The notes: generated from the letters alone by a model not told the origin. 64,000 nucleotides of DNA from Marispirochaeta sp. (GCF_963668165.1 NZ_OY764209.1:434001-498000); one strand, 5' to 3'; positions 16,779 through 25,759 are shown, numbered from the stretch's first letter. A program made the numbers and translations.

Positions 16779-18984
16779 TCAATAATCATACTCCCGGGCA
16801 ATACCGCGGACTTCAAATGTCGCGCTTTGTACCTCGCTTCCTGTAAGCCGTGTGCTGCGTTTATCCGGCTGACTGCCGCCAATGTACACTGTGTACTGCC
16901 CCGGCTCGAGGATGCGCCTGCCTTTATCGTCAATCATTGTCATGTGACGGTCTGTAAGGGTAAACCGGACCTCCGTTTCCTCACCGGGTTTCAGATTCAG
17001 CTTGCGCACAGCCTTCAATTCCCAGTTCGGGACAATGGTTCCGGCTTCCATGTCCTTCAGGTACATCTGTACAGTCTCTCCGGATTCACGGGATCCGCTG
17101 TTCTTAACCTTGGCCCGGCATTCCAGCTTATCGCCAACCTCAATTTTGTCGCTGCCCAGAGACAAATCCCTGTATTCAAAGCTGGTATAGCTCAAACCAA
17201 AACCAAAAGGATACAGGGCTTCGCCTGTCATATACCGGTAGGTACGGTTCTTCATGGAATAGTCCTTAAAGTCGGGTAATTCGTCTGTAGAGGCGTAAAA
17301 GGTAACCGGCAGCTTGCCTGACGGACTGTACTCACCGAATAAAAGGGAAGCGATGGCCTTGCTGCCTTCAGCACCCGGGTACCAACCCAGAACAATCGCC
17401 GGAACATGCCGATCCGCCCAGGTTACCGAGAGAGCGCTCCCCGTTAACAGCACAAGAATGACAGGTTTTCCCGTGGCACAAACAGCTTCAAGCAATTCCT
17501 GCTGCTGCCCCGGAAGGTTAAGGTCCTTTTTATCTCCCCTGGGGATCTCCTCTTCTCCTCCTGGTCCGGCAGTTTCGCCCTCGATAATATGGATCTCTTC
17601 CCCTTCTATGGTGGGATCCAGCCCGAGGCAGACTACCGCGACATCCGCCATGCGGGCTGCGGCAACCGCCTCCGCCAACCGGTCCTTCGGTTCCGCCCGT
17701 TTCTCGGTCCTGTTTGCATACAGGTGACAGCCCTCAGCGTAGAAAACCCGGGTATCCGGCTCCGCCGCCTGCTGGATTCCTTTAAGCACGGTGGTCATGT
17801 GGGAAGGGGTACCACAGTAGTTGGCCTTCATGGCCTCTTCGTTATCCGCGTTGGGTCCGATAACAGCAATGGACTGTATGCTTTTTGTGTCCAGGGGAAG
17901 TGTTCCCTTGTCGTTCTTCAGCAGGACCAGGGACTGTCTGGATACCTCCAATGCAAAATCCCGGTGTTCGGAGCTGTCATTCACCCCGTAAGGTATGGAA
18001 GCAAAGGGAACATGCCCGGGATCGTCGAACATCCCGAGCTTCATACGGGTGATCATTAAGCGCGTCACCGCCTGATCTATTGCCTTCTCCGAGACAAGCC
18101 CCTCCCTGCAGGCATCCATAAGATGCAGGTACATATGACCGCAGTTAAGATCGCAGCCGTTGTTCATGGCCAGGGCAATAGACTCTGAAGGAGAGTTGGT
18201 TATCTTGTGGTCCTCGTGAAAATCCTTTATGGCCCAGCAGTCAGAAACGACATGCCCGGTAAAGCCCCACTCTTCCCGCAGGATCTTCTGCAGCAGGGTC
18301 GGACTGCCGCAGCAGGGCTCTCCATTCGTTCTGTTATAGGCGCCCATGACCGATTCGACCCCGGCCTCCTTAACAGCATCACGAAAGGCGGGAAGATAGG
18401 TCTCCCGCATATCCTTGGCGGATGCCAGGGCATCAAAACTGTGGCGCTCTGCTTCAGGGCCGCTGTGAACAGCAAAATGTTTCGCGCAGGCTGCGGTTTT
18501 CAGGTATTTTTTATCCGCCCCCTGAAGGCCTCTGATAAATGCTGCCCCAAGCCTGCCGGTCAGATAGGGGGTCTTCTCCGTAGGTTTCATGCCCGCGGCC
18601 CCAGCGGGGATCGCGAAAAATATTGATATTGGGAGACCAGAAGGTCAGTCCCTTATAGATACCGTTGTCATTCTGCCGCTGAAATTCATGATACTTGGCC
18701 CTGCCTTCGGTGGAAATTACATCCGCGACCCGAAATATCAGCTCCTCGTCAAAGGTCGAGGCCATACCGATGGCCTGAGGGAACATGGTCGCCACCCCCG
18801 CCCGGGCTACACCATGAAGGGCTTCGTTCCACCAGTTGTAGGAGGGTATTCCCAGTCGCGGAATTGCCGGAGAGTTGTACCGGGTCTGTGAGGCTTTCTC
18901 CTCCAGGGTCATTCTTGATACAAGGTCCCGGGCCCGTTCTTCAAACTTCAGTGATTCGTTCTTGTAAGCAGGCATATCAGACAT
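16779..18984 (-). pseudogene. GH3 beta-glycosidase (beta-glucosidase/xylosidase type) with a 1-bp frameshift
   Basis: Two frames join to one ~730-aa GH3 enzyme. The first (start 18984) carries the N-terminus and FRDPRWGRGHETYGEDP; the second continues PYLTGRLGAAFIRGLQG, AKHFAVHSGPE, the nucleophile region GHVVSDCWAI, the second GH3 domain (LLKNDKGTLPL..IAVIGPNAD) and a C-terminal fibronectin-III-like domain. The break is a G5 run on the plus strand (18567-18571, C5 in mRNA) where one extra C shifts GEDP-YLTG. No signal peptide, so cytoplasmic hydrolysis of imported oligosaccharides is likely. Everything else is intact, so the frameshift may be a sequence error. Confidence 0.85.
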
Positions 18985-19167
18985 ACTTCTTCCTTCCGGA
19001 TCTTAAGGTCCGTTATCTTATAATATGCTCCAAGCATATGAATTTAAAAGATTTTAACATAGAATTTGAAATTATACCTCCGGGATTTGTTCCAATGTCA
19101 TTCTTTGTAATCTACATAATAAAGCTGCTGATAATTATTTATATATAATCGATATACGGGGTTTTCG

Positions 19168-19197
19168 TTGACAGCTTAAAGGTTTATTATTTATGAT
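19168..19197 (+). promoter_or_regulatory. Sigma-70 promoter of the compatible-solute ABC operon
   Basis: TTGACA (19168-19173), an 18-bp spacer, and TATGAT (19192-19197). The predicted transcript begins about 19204, immediately before the AGGGAGG ribosome-binding site at 19208-19214, which fixes the first gene's start at about 19215-19221. Confidence 0.7.
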
Positions 19198-19220
19198 ACT
19201 AAGTAATAGGGAGGCTGCTT

Positions 19221-19886
19221 ATCAAGCCTTATACCTTTCTGCAATATTACGGGGCAGATATCCTGAGCCGTTTTTTTCAACATCTGCAGGTGGTTCTGCT
19301 CAGTATTCCTTTTTCCATCGCGATCAGCGTACCCATAGGCTTCTATATTTCCCCCCGGCCTAAAATGGCCCGGGTTGTTATCTACATTGCCAGTATCCTT
19401 ATGACAATCCCCAGCCTTGCCCTCTTCGGTATTATGGTTGTTCTGCTGGCCCCCTTTAATATAGGCTTGGGAAAAGTTCCCGCTGTACTGGCGATCATGC
19501 TCTATTCCCTGCTTCCGATTATCAGAAACACCTATACAGCATTGAACCAGGTCTCACCGCGAATGATAGAAGCTGCCCGGGGTATGGGGCTGACAAAGGG
19601 ACAAATACTTTTCCGCATCAAACTGCCCCTTTCCATACCGGTAATAATGGCAGGAGTACGAAATGCCGTGGTGCTTGGAATCAGTGTCGCAACTTTTGCC
19701 TCCCTGGTGGGAGCCGGGGGACTTGGCTATTACATTTTCTCCGGAATCAGCAGAACCAATTTTCTGATGGTCCTTTCCGGAGCGCTTGTGGTCTCTTTTC
19801 TTGGAATAGCAGTAAACATCCTGCTTACAAAGATGGAGGATTTGGTAACGCCAAAAGGGTTAAAGATAACCCGGGTCAAGGAGTAG
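19221..19886 (+). CDS. Glycine betaine/choline-type ABC transporter permease (OpuBD/OpuCD-like), apparent non-standard start
   Basis: ~221 aa, BPD_transp_1 with five or six membrane helices and the coupling loop EAARGMGLTKGQILFRIKLPLSIPVIMAGVRNAV. The first standard start codon in frame is GTG 19290, but that removes conserved N-terminal sequence (KPYTFLQYYGADILSRFFQHLQVVLLS) and leaves a ~70-nt leader after an AGGGAGG site. The best-placed codon 6 bp after that site is ATC at 19221; CTG 19215 is another option. Paired with the second permease at 20990 and an ATPase between them, forming an ABC importer for osmoprotectants. Confidence 0.85.
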   Translation: MKPYTFLQYYGADILSRFFQHLQVVLLSIPFSIAISVPIGFYISPRPKMARVVIYIASILMTIPSLALFGIMVVLLAPFNIGLGKVPAVLAIMLYSLLPIIRNTYTALNQVSPRMIEAARGMGLTKGQILFRIKLPLSIPVIMAGVRNAVVLGISVATFASLVGAGGLGYYIFSGISRTNFLMVLSGALVVSFLGIAVNILLTKMEDLVTPKGLKITRVKE

Positions 19887-19889
19887 AAA

Positions 19890-20981
19890 TTGATTGAACT
19901 GAAGAATGTCACAAAGAAGTTCGAGAAACAGATTGCCGTAAAAAGTCTGAACCTGGAGATCCCCGACGGGGAAATAACCATGCTCATTGGCCCCTCCGGA
20001 TGCGGCAAGACAACTACCCTGCGCATGATCAACCGCCTGATAGAGTCCACGGAAGGCAATATTCTAATTAATGGGAGCTCGATTCACGATCTTGATCCTG
20101 TGGAGCTTCGTCGCAGTATCGGCTATGTTATTCAGGAAATCGGCCTTTTCCCCCACATGAACGTTTTTGACAACATAGCAATGGTGCCCCGCCTGAGAAA
20201 ATGGAGCGAGAAAAAAATAAAACCCCGGATAGAAGAGCTGCTGCATATGGTGACTCTGAATACCAGCTACATGTATAAATACCCCTTGCAGCTTTCCGGC
20301 GGAGAACGGCAGAGGGTGGGACTCGCCCGTGCTTTGGCGGCGGATCCGGAAATTCTGCTTATGGACGAACCCTTCGGAGCAATCGACCCAATCAACAGGG
20401 CCCGGCTGCATGACTCTTTCCTGGAAATTCAGGACAAGATCAAAAAGACAATCGTGTTCGTAACCCATGACATCAACGAAGCAATAAAACTTGGCGACCG
20501 TATTGCCATTATGAACAATGGTGAACTTATTCAATTCGATAACGTCAGAAACATTCTCTACAATCCGGAGAATGAGTTCGTCGAAAAACTCCTGGGTCAT
20601 GACCGGAATATTAAAGCCCTTGTTCTAAAGCGCAACAAAGACTACATCATCAGGGAAGGCTACCTGGAAGTACGCAGTGATGAAAAACCGGAAAAGGTCC
20701 TGAAAAAGATGGAGGAGACCGGAAAGAAAACCGCGATCGTTACCGATTCGGACAAGAAATTGATGGGATTATTCATATTAACACGCAGCAGAAAAAAATC
20801 CAATCTTGATTTTATTGACGATCCGGTGCGGATTGAACAGAACAATAACCTCCAGGAGACCTTTTCCGTAATGATCGAAGCAGGAGAGCGTCAGCTTCCT
20901 GTGGTCTCCAAGGGGAACAAATTCGAAGGTATCATTACGCTGGAGAATATCTTCGCCGAATTCAACCAGGACGAAGGGTAG
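19890..20981 (+). CDS. Glycine betaine/choline-type ABC transporter ATPase with tandem CBS domains (OpuCA/ProV-like)
   Basis: 363 aa from TTG 19890 with AAGGAG upstream. Walker A GPSGCGKTT, Q-loop, signature LSGGERQRVGLARAL, Walker B ILLMDEPFGAID and the switch His in VFVTHDI. After ~residue 240 come two CBS motifs (TAIVTDSDKKLMGLFIL and RQLPVVSKGNKFEGIITLENI), which in this family sense ionic strength or cyclic-di-AMP and gate transport. It sits 3 bp after the first permease and 8 bp before the second. Confidence 0.93.
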   Translation: MIELKNVTKKFEKQIAVKSLNLEIPDGEITMLIGPSGCGKTTTLRMINRLIESTEGNILINGSSIHDLDPVELRRSIGYVIQEIGLFPHMNVFDNIAMVPRLRKWSEKKIKPRIEELLHMVTLNTSYMYKYPLQLSGGERQRVGLARALAADPEILLMDEPFGAIDPINRARLHDSFLEIQDKIKKTIVFVTHDINEAIKLGDRIAIMNNGELIQFDNVRNILYNPENEFVEKLLGHDRNIKALVLKRNKDYIIREGYLEVRSDEKPEKVLKKMEETGKKTAIVTDSDKKLMGLFILTRSRKKSNLDFIDDPVRIEQNNNLQETFSVMIEAGERQLPVVSKGNKFEGIITLENIFAEFNQDEG

Positions 20982-20989
20982 GTGCCAGC

Positions 20990-21640
20990 ATGCAGTTTTT
21001 TACATACTTTGCCGAGAATTCCGAAAATATTCTAATCAGGTTATACCAGCATTTCTACCTTTTTTTCATTTCAACGGTTATCGCCTGCATAATTGGAATA
21101 GCCCTCTCCATTTTTGTAACCCGGGAAGGTAAAGAAAGAATCGGCAAGGTTGTGCTGAATATTACAGCCATGTCTCAGGCAGTCCCATCCATAGCCGTGG
21201 TAGCCCTTGTCTTTCTGGTTGTCGGCATTGGAGCGGTTCCCGCCCTTATAGCCCTCTTTGTTTACAGCCTGGTACCCATTGTCTTCAATTCCGTGTCCGG
21301 CTTATTGAGTGTCGAGGAGAAGATGATCGATGCTGCCCGGGGCATGGGCCTTACAGACCGCCAGATTCTCTGGAAAATAAAGGTACCAGTCGCGATCCCG
21401 GTTATTTTCGCCGGTATTCGCAGTGCCGCAACAATAAATATCGGAACGGCAACAGTGGCAGCAATTATTGGCGGTGGAGGCCTGGGGGACTACATTTTTA
21501 TGGGAATAAAACTGAATAAAGACCATCTGATTCTGATTGGGGCCGTACTTACCGCGCTAATGGCAATAATTGTAGACACAATTCTCAGCCTTGTGGAAAA
21601 GAAAATAACCCCGACAGGGCTGCAGGTAAACAGAAATTAA
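20990..21640 (+). CDS. Glycine betaine/choline-type ABC transporter permease, second subunit (OpuBB/OpuCB-like)
   Basis: 216 aa with about six helices; coupling motif DAARGMGLTDRQILWKIKVPVAIPVIFAGIRSAATINIGTATVAAIIGGGGLG. Two different permease genes flanking one ATPase match OpuB/OpuC-type operons rather than ProU. The ATG start 20990 follows a short gap with a weak GGTAGGTG site. Confidence 0.92.
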   Translation: MQFFTYFAENSENILIRLYQHFYLFFISTVIACIIGIALSIFVTREGKERIGKVVLNITAMSQAVPSIAVVALVFLVVGIGAVPALIALFVYSLVPIVFNSVSGLLSVEEKMIDAARGMGLTDRQILWKIKVPVAIPVIFAGIRSAATINIGTATVAAIIGGGGLGDYIFMGIKLNKDHLILIGAVLTALMAIIVDTILSLVEKKITPTGLQVNRN

Positions 21641-21660
21641 TTTTTTATAGGAGAGATAAT

Positions 21661-22560
21661 ATGAAAAGACTTATCACGCTGTTGTGTATCGCCGTACTGG
21701 TTTTTGCCGCTTTTACAGGATGCAAAAAAGATGCAAAGTCGGTAGCTGTCGGAGCGAAAAACTTTACCGAGCAGTATATTCTGGGAAACATGATCTCCCA
21801 GCTGCTGCAGGAAAGCGGATTTAAAACCAAAGAGCAATTTGGTACCGGAAGTTCAATCACACGGGATGGGCTTACAACCGGACAGATAAGCATGTATCCC
21901 GAATATACCGGAACAGCATGGACCGTTTATCTGGAACATGAAGAAAAGGTTTCTGCCCCCCAGGCATTGTACGAGCGGGTAAAACAGGAAGACCTGGAAA
22001 ATAACGGAATAGTCTGGCTCGACCGCTGGGACATGAACAACACCTACGCCCTGGCAATAAAACAGGAACGGATCTCCGAAATCGGAACTTCGATTTCGGA
22101 TTTGGCGGAGTATATGAATAACAATCCCGGGAAACTGACCATAGCCACCGACCAGGAGTTTTACGAACGTCCTGACGGTTTTCCCGCCCTGGCCCAGGAA
22201 TACGGGATGAAATACGAGGAAGAACAGATCAAGATGATGGACATCGGCCTCTCCTACGAAGCCCTGGACCGTGACCAGGTGGATGTTGCCATGGTATTTG
22301 CAACCGACGGTCTGTTGAAGAAATTCAACCTAAAGGTGCTGGAGGACAATGAACAATTCTTTCCGGTCTACAATGTCGCTGTTACAATCCGAAAAGAGGT
22401 GCTGGATGAGTTCCCGGAAATCGAAGAGATCCTGAAACCCCTGGCTGAGATAATAGACGATGAGACCATGCAGGATCTCAACTACAAAGTCGATGCAGAG
22501 GGATTGCCGGAGAAAAAGGTCGCCGTAGATTTTCTTAAGGCAGAAGGCCTGATCGATTAA
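21661..22560 (+). CDS. Glycine betaine/choline-type substrate-binding lipoprotein (OpuCC/OsmX-like)
   Basis: 299 aa. Lipoprotein signal MKRLITLLCIAVLVFAAFTGC with a lipobox Cys at 21, then an OpuAC-type domain (VAVGAKNFTEQYILGNM, GLTTGQISMYPEYTGTAW, VDVAMVFATDGLL). It binds the osmolyte outside the cytoplasmic membrane and delivers it to the permeases. GGAGAG lies 7 bp before the ATG. The operon ends with a terminator 17 bp later. Confidence 0.93.
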   Translation: MKRLITLLCIAVLVFAAFTGCKKDAKSVAVGAKNFTEQYILGNMISQLLQESGFKTKEQFGTGSSITRDGLTTGQISMYPEYTGTAWTVYLEHEEKVSAPQALYERVKQEDLENNGIVWLDRWDMNNTYALAIKQERISEIGTSISDLAEYMNNNPGKLTIATDQEFYERPDGFPALAQEYGMKYEEEQIKMMDIGLSYEALDRDQVDVAMVFATDGLLKKFNLKVLEDNEQFFPVYNVAVTIRKEVLDEFPEIEEILKPLAEIIDDETMQDLNYKVDAEGLPEKKVAVDFLKAEGLID

Positions 22561-22577
22561 TCCGGATCGCGTTTAAA

Positions 22578-22602
22578 AAACCGGCCGGTTCACGGCCGGT
22601 TT
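22578..22602 (+). terminator. Rho-independent terminator of the ABC operon
   Basis: AAACCGGCCG-GTTCA-CGGCCGGTTT, a perfect 10-bp stem followed by a short T-rich tail (TGTTGTATT). Confidence 0.85.
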
Positions 22603-22656
22603 TGTTGTATTACTGTTCCCGACTTTTTGTCACTTTTTACTGTAGAAAAGGATATC

Positions 22657-22684
22657 TTGACAAATGGGTCTTGAGGGACTACCG
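22657..22684 (+). promoter_or_regulatory. Probable promoter of tRNA-Val
   Basis: TTGACA at 22657-22662 with TACCGT 16-17 bp downstream; predicted start about 10 bp before the mature tRNA 5' end. The -10 match is weak. Confidence 0.4.
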
Positions 22685-22697
22685 TTTTACTATCTTC

Positions 22698-22769
22698 GGG
22701 CGATTAACTCAGTGGGAGAGTGCTACCTTCACACGGTAGAAGTCACTGGTTCAATCCCAGTATCGCCCA
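22698..22769 (+). tRNA. tRNA-Val(CAC)
   Basis: 72 nt: acceptor stem GGGCGAT/ATCGCCC with discriminator A, D-arm AACTCAGTGGGAGAGT, anticodon arm CTACC-TTCACAC-GGTAG with anticodon CAC, T-arm CTGGTTCAATCCCAG. No encoded CCA. Its 3' half is repeated 2.9 kb downstream. Confidence 0.92.
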
Positions 22770-22836
22770 ATCTGTCCTCATAGAGAAGACCAATTCTGCA
22801 AGCTGGTTCCTGCTTTGCTGAATCCAGTATCGTCCA
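22722..22836 (+). repeat. Left boundary repeat (tRNA-Val 3' half plus ~65 bp), probable attachment site attL
   Basis: From the anticodon stem of tRNA-Val to 22836 the sequence aligns in direct orientation with 25643-25759. Shared blocks include CTACCTTCAC, AGAAGTCACTG, ATCCAGTATCG/CCCAGTATCGCCCAATCTGTC, CTGCAAGCTGGT and GCTTTGC. tRNA 3' ends are the classic targets of tyrosine integrases. Confidence 0.6.
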
Positions 22837-22865
22837 TCACCTGACTATCTAATTAGAGGTAAATC

Positions 22866-23062
22866 ATGGGAAGATTGACAAAAGAGATTAAATACAGAAA
22901 GCAAAGTGAAAATTGGGAATATAAGCTGAAAGGTATGTCCAATTTATTGTTCGAGTCTACAAACGTTACGATCCATCAACTCCATTGATCGATGTGAATA
23001 TTAGAGAAGAAGACTTCAACTTTTCCGTAGAATATGAATACTTCCTGATCATTCAGCCTTAA
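22866..23062 (+). pseudogene. Small hypothetical gene broken by a frameshift
   Basis: ATG 22866 with GAGG upstream opens a frame of 40 codons (MGRLTKEIKYRKQSENWEYKLKG..), stopping at TGA ~22986. The -1/+2 frame continues coding-like from about 22936 (YVQFIVRVYKRYDPSTPL..REEDFNFSVEYEYFLIIQP) to TAA 23060-23062. Together they form a ~63-aa product of unknown function. First gene of the AT-rich island. Confidence 0.35.
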
Positions 23063-23125
23063 TGACCGCCCGTTAAAGAAGAGATTCACTTTTTTACCTT
23101 CCCACCAGCCTCACACCATCAAGAT

Positions 23126-23371
23126 TTACTTATCAATCTTCTGAAACTCTTTTACCAATGGATTGACTACAGAGCGCAGAACGTCCTTCGTAATTTCTTC
23201 CTTTAGCTCTTTTTTGAACCGGGCCAGCTCACGCTGATTAATGTCATCGAGGCTTATGGGTTTCTTTGCCGCAGAATCGTTAGTCTTTGTGTTTCCGGTC
23301 TTTTTGGTGGTTTTTGGGGCTTCCTGGGCTACTGTCGTTTCAGTTTTCTTTGGTCTTCCGCGTTTTGCCAT
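23126..23371 (-). CDS. Small Lys-rich protein with an AT-hook-like N-terminus
   Basis: 81 aa from ATG 23371, preceded by AAGGAG at good spacing; the upstream in-frame extension to 23410 has no RBS. Sequence: MAKRGRPKKTE (AT-hook core GRP flanked by Lys/Arg), a Lys/Thr/Ala-rich disordered stretch, then an amphipathic helix (DINQRELARFKKELKEEITKDVLRSVVNPLVKEF). Possibly a minor-groove DNA-binding, nucleoid-associated protein; function otherwise unknown. Bases 23411-23787 upstream are AT-rich and hold nothing I can support. Confidence 0.6.
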   Translation of the reverse strand: MAKRGRPKKTETTVAQEAPKTTKKTGNTKTNDSAAKKPISLDDINQRELARFKKELKEEITKDVLRSVVNPLVKEFQKIDK

Positions 23372-23787
23372 GAATTTACTCCTTGGTGATTGTTTTATGT
23401 ATATTAGCACTGTATTTAGAAAGTTTTCAATTGCTAATTCCTTGTGCTTATTTTAGTGATAAATTTAGCGGCGTGGATTCTTTCGGTCAATAAGCAATTT
23501 ATCTGATACTAAGATCATTTTTCTGTGCAGTAAATTATGCTTTAAAGTATTTAGACTCATTTTGATGTATTCCAGTTTGTAAGAAAACATTTGCGTAATG
23601 TTAGAGGGTAGGACTATAATTGTAGAAAAATAGGAATTAAGATATGTTATGTCCACATAAGGGAGTTGAATTCACAAATAGTCAATAGGCTATAAGTAAG
23701 AAAGTTAACGAATGAAGTTTTATGTTTTGTTGTGTATAGGTTTATTGATTATAATAAAAAATTGTAAATGATATTCTGGAGTATTTT

Positions 23788-24402
23788 ATGAATTATTATG
23801 AAATCTTAGGAATTGATAAAAACGTATCTCAAGCTGAAATCAAATCAGCTTACCGAAAACAGTCATTAAAATGGCATCCTGATGTAAATCAGAATAAATC
23901 CGAAGCCACAGAACGGTTTAGGGATATATATGAAGCATATTCTATATTAAGTGATCCTGGAAAAAAATTAGAATATGACAAATCATTAGAAGATGGTATT
24001 AGATATTCATATAATGAAGATAGAAATTACCAAGAGCGGTATAGGGATGCTTATGAAGCATTTATACTTGAAATGTATAGATTAGCGTATGAATTAACTT
24101 ACCAAAATATTCATTATACTAAAATTAAGAAAGAACTAGTGAAAAGAGGCTGTCCGATACATATTTCAGAGAAGATTGCTATCTACGTAGAGAGTAATAG
24201 AAAAAAAGAAGTCAGAGCGGCTGCACTAAAATCAATTTTAGTAGCAATTGGTAGTTTTATTGTGGGAATTATAATATTTGCAATAGCTTATGCAATGGGA
24301 AGATTTTGGATTGGTGGTTTTTTATTTTTTATCATTGCAATAATAAACTTATTAAAAGGCATATATTACCTAGTAACCGGTAGAGTACCAATTGAATCCT
24401 AA
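23788..24402 (+). CDS. Membrane-anchored J-domain (DnaJ-like) protein
   Basis: 204 aa. Residues 1-68 are a complete J-domain (MNYYEILGIDKNVSQAEIKSAYRK.SLKWHPDVNQ..EATERFRDIYEAYSILSD..KK..YD) with the HPD motif that stimulates DnaK. There is no G/F-rich, zinc-finger or substrate domain. The middle is charged, and the C-terminus has two hydrophobic helices (~150-172 and ~176-196). It presumably recruits DnaK to a membrane client. AT-rich codon use sets it apart from the host genes, consistent with island DNA. ATG with GGAG 9 bp upstream. Confidence 0.85.
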   Translation: MNYYEILGIDKNVSQAEIKSAYRKQSLKWHPDVNQNKSEATERFRDIYEAYSILSDPGKKLEYDKSLEDGIRYSYNEDRNYQERYRDAYEAFILEMYRLAYELTYQNIHYTKIKKELVKRGCPIHISEKIAIYVESNRKKEVRAAALKSILVAIGSFIVGIIIFAIAYAMGRFWIGGFLFFIIAIINLLKGIYYLVTGRVPIES

Positions 24403-24498
24403 ATAAGATATGCCTCCTTAAACCATAAGGAAGTAATTTGACATGTGTTTGATGGATGGAAAAAGACATTTATCTAATGATTTCTTAACACGATAAGG

Positions 24499-24954
24499 AT
24501 GGGTAATGAGCATTTCAGTAAGGGACTTCGAGGTATTGTTGCAGCGATGCAGATCTCCTATGAAAAGCACTTAAAACTTGCAAAAAAAGGAATAATTGGA
24601 GTGCCTTCAGACCCGCATCACTTTACTGGATTATATGGGGCTTTGGCTTCAAGGAACAAAGTTTGCGGAATTCAGGTTAACGAAATCACAGTTTGGCTTG
24701 AACTAACACCATTTTTATATATGGAAGAAAAGCTTGCTGTTTATTTTTTATCAATTTATGCTGCTTTCAGAGAGATTCCTTTGGAGCTTTCATCAAAAGA
24801 AAAGGAGAACCTTAAGAATAATGTAAACTCGGGAGTGATAAGAGCTTTTGAGAAAGAGCCAGGCAGGATAACTGCAATCGTTGAAAAGCAATTCCCGTTT
24901 CCATGGCTAAGCCTTCTTACGGAACCGACACTTAAAGCCATACAAAGCCGATGA
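24499..24954 (+). CDS. Hypothetical protein (151 aa) in the island
   Basis: Soluble 151-aa protein beginning MGNEHFSKGLRGIVAAMQISYEKH; a helical core (EEKLAVYFLSIYAAFREIPLEL) and a C-terminal FPWLSLLTEPTLKAIQ. I recognise no domain. The RBS is weak (AAGG touching the ATG), so the true start may be ATG at the MQISYEKH position. Neighbours are a J-domain protein upstream and another unknown 38 bp downstream, all on the same strand with similar low GC. Confidence 0.6.
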   Translation: MGNEHFSKGLRGIVAAMQISYEKHLKLAKKGIIGVPSDPHHFTGLYGALASRNKVCGIQVNEITVWLELTPFLYMEEKLAVYFLSIYAAFREIPLELSSKEKENLKNNVNSGVIRAFEKEPGRITAIVEKQFPFPWLSLLTEPTLKAIQSR

Positions 24955-24992
24955 TTGAACAAAATACGGCAAAGCATATTTGAGATAAAAAT

Positions 24993-25295
24993 ATGAACAT
25001 AGATGAAAAAAAGAAAATTATAATGCAGTATATGATAGAGAACGCTCCAGATCATCTCCCTGAATACAAACAAGTTTTTAATACAGAAAACCACAAATAC
25101 AGGTTCAATATAGATGGGGCAATCAGAATGCTCGAACTATCCGATAACTTTATGAATGATCATCAAGTTGATTATATCATTCGTCAGATTAAGGCACTTA
25201 GAATCATTGAATCATTACTGGAGGGTGAAGGTAATTATATTCTGACAAACAAAGGCGTTCTCAAACGCCTAACACTGTTGACTATGGATTGGTAG
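24993..25295 (+). CDS. Hypothetical protein (100 aa), winged-helix-like
   Basis: Short helical protein (MNIDEKKKIIMQYMIENAPDH...) ending in YIIRQIKALRIIESLLEGEGNYILTNKG, which resembles the helix-wing segment of a winged-helix domain; this is pattern similarity only. Follows the 151-aa unknown by 38 bp, possibly as part of one transcript. No named family. Confidence 0.55.
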   Translation: MNIDEKKKIIMQYMIENAPDHLPEYKQVFNTENHKYRFNIDGAIRMLELSDNFMNDHQVDYIIRQIKALRIIESLLEGEGNYILTNKGVLKRLTLLTMDW

Positions 25296-25346
25296 TAACT
25301 TCTGATATACTTCGAATCCACCAATAGGAGAAAGGGACAACCTCAA

Positions 25347-25379
25347 GGATTGAGTCGACCTTCACGGTCGATTCAATCC
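25347..25379 (+). terminator. Hairpin downstream of island genes
   Basis: GGATTGAGTCGACC-TTCAC-GGTCGATTCAATCC, 14-bp stem with one G.T/A.C-type mismatch, 52 bp after the last island ORF. No T-run follows, so termination is uncertain. Between here and 25640 only a 36-codon frame (ATG 25420) is visible; I regard it as a probable gene remnant. Confidence 0.4.
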
Positions 25380-25642
25380 AATGTTCAAGAAGCCCTGATC
25401 GACAGTATTGTTTCTTATTAATGGGAAATGCTCGCTGGTTTCTGTTGGAAGACAAATGGCATGTGGAAAAAAACAGCGGCGGTTCCGGTTGGATGCAGGA
25501 ATCCATAGTAGCGGATCTTCATGAATCCTGAAAGGAGCACATGCTGGAGGAATTATCGGAGGAGGATTAATGTGATATGACGGTATTTACCTGACAGCCA
25601 GTGGCCGAAATAGGGTGACCAGACAGAAGCGGAAAATGCCAA

Positions 25643-25759
25643 ATCTACCTTCACTCGACAGAAGTCACTGATTCAAATCCAGTATCGCCCAATCTGTCTG
25701 CTGAGAGCAGACCAAACCTGCAAGCTGGTCCCCGCTTTGCAGGATCCAGTATCGCCCAA
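25643..25759 (+). repeat. Right boundary repeat: degenerate tRNA-Val 3' half, probable attR
   Basis: ATCTACCTTCACTCGACAG..GTCACTGATTCAAATCCAGTATCGCCCAATCTGTC reproduces the anticodon-to-3'-end half of tRNA-Val (22722-22769), and the homology continues through GCAAGCTGGTCCCCGCTTTGC..ATCCAGTATCGCCCA. The D-arm half is absent, so no tRNA is made. Direct orientation, about 2.9 kb from the functional gene. Confidence 0.6.

Noticed and set aside
23465-23656. 63-codon minus-strand frame in the island
   Set aside because: No ribosome-binding site, AT-driven composition, no recognisable pattern, and no conserved neighbour relation; likely chance in AT-rich DNA.
25420-25527. 36-codon frame MGNARWFLLEDKWHVEKNSGG...
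   Set aside because: Codons look plausible and the frame is open upstream, but it is too short and unsupported to call a gene; mentioned only as a possible remnant in the island.
22722-25759. Reading the two tRNA-Val-like segments as a tRNA array
   Set aside because: Only the first copy can form a cloverleaf; the second lacks the D-arm and 5' acceptor strand.
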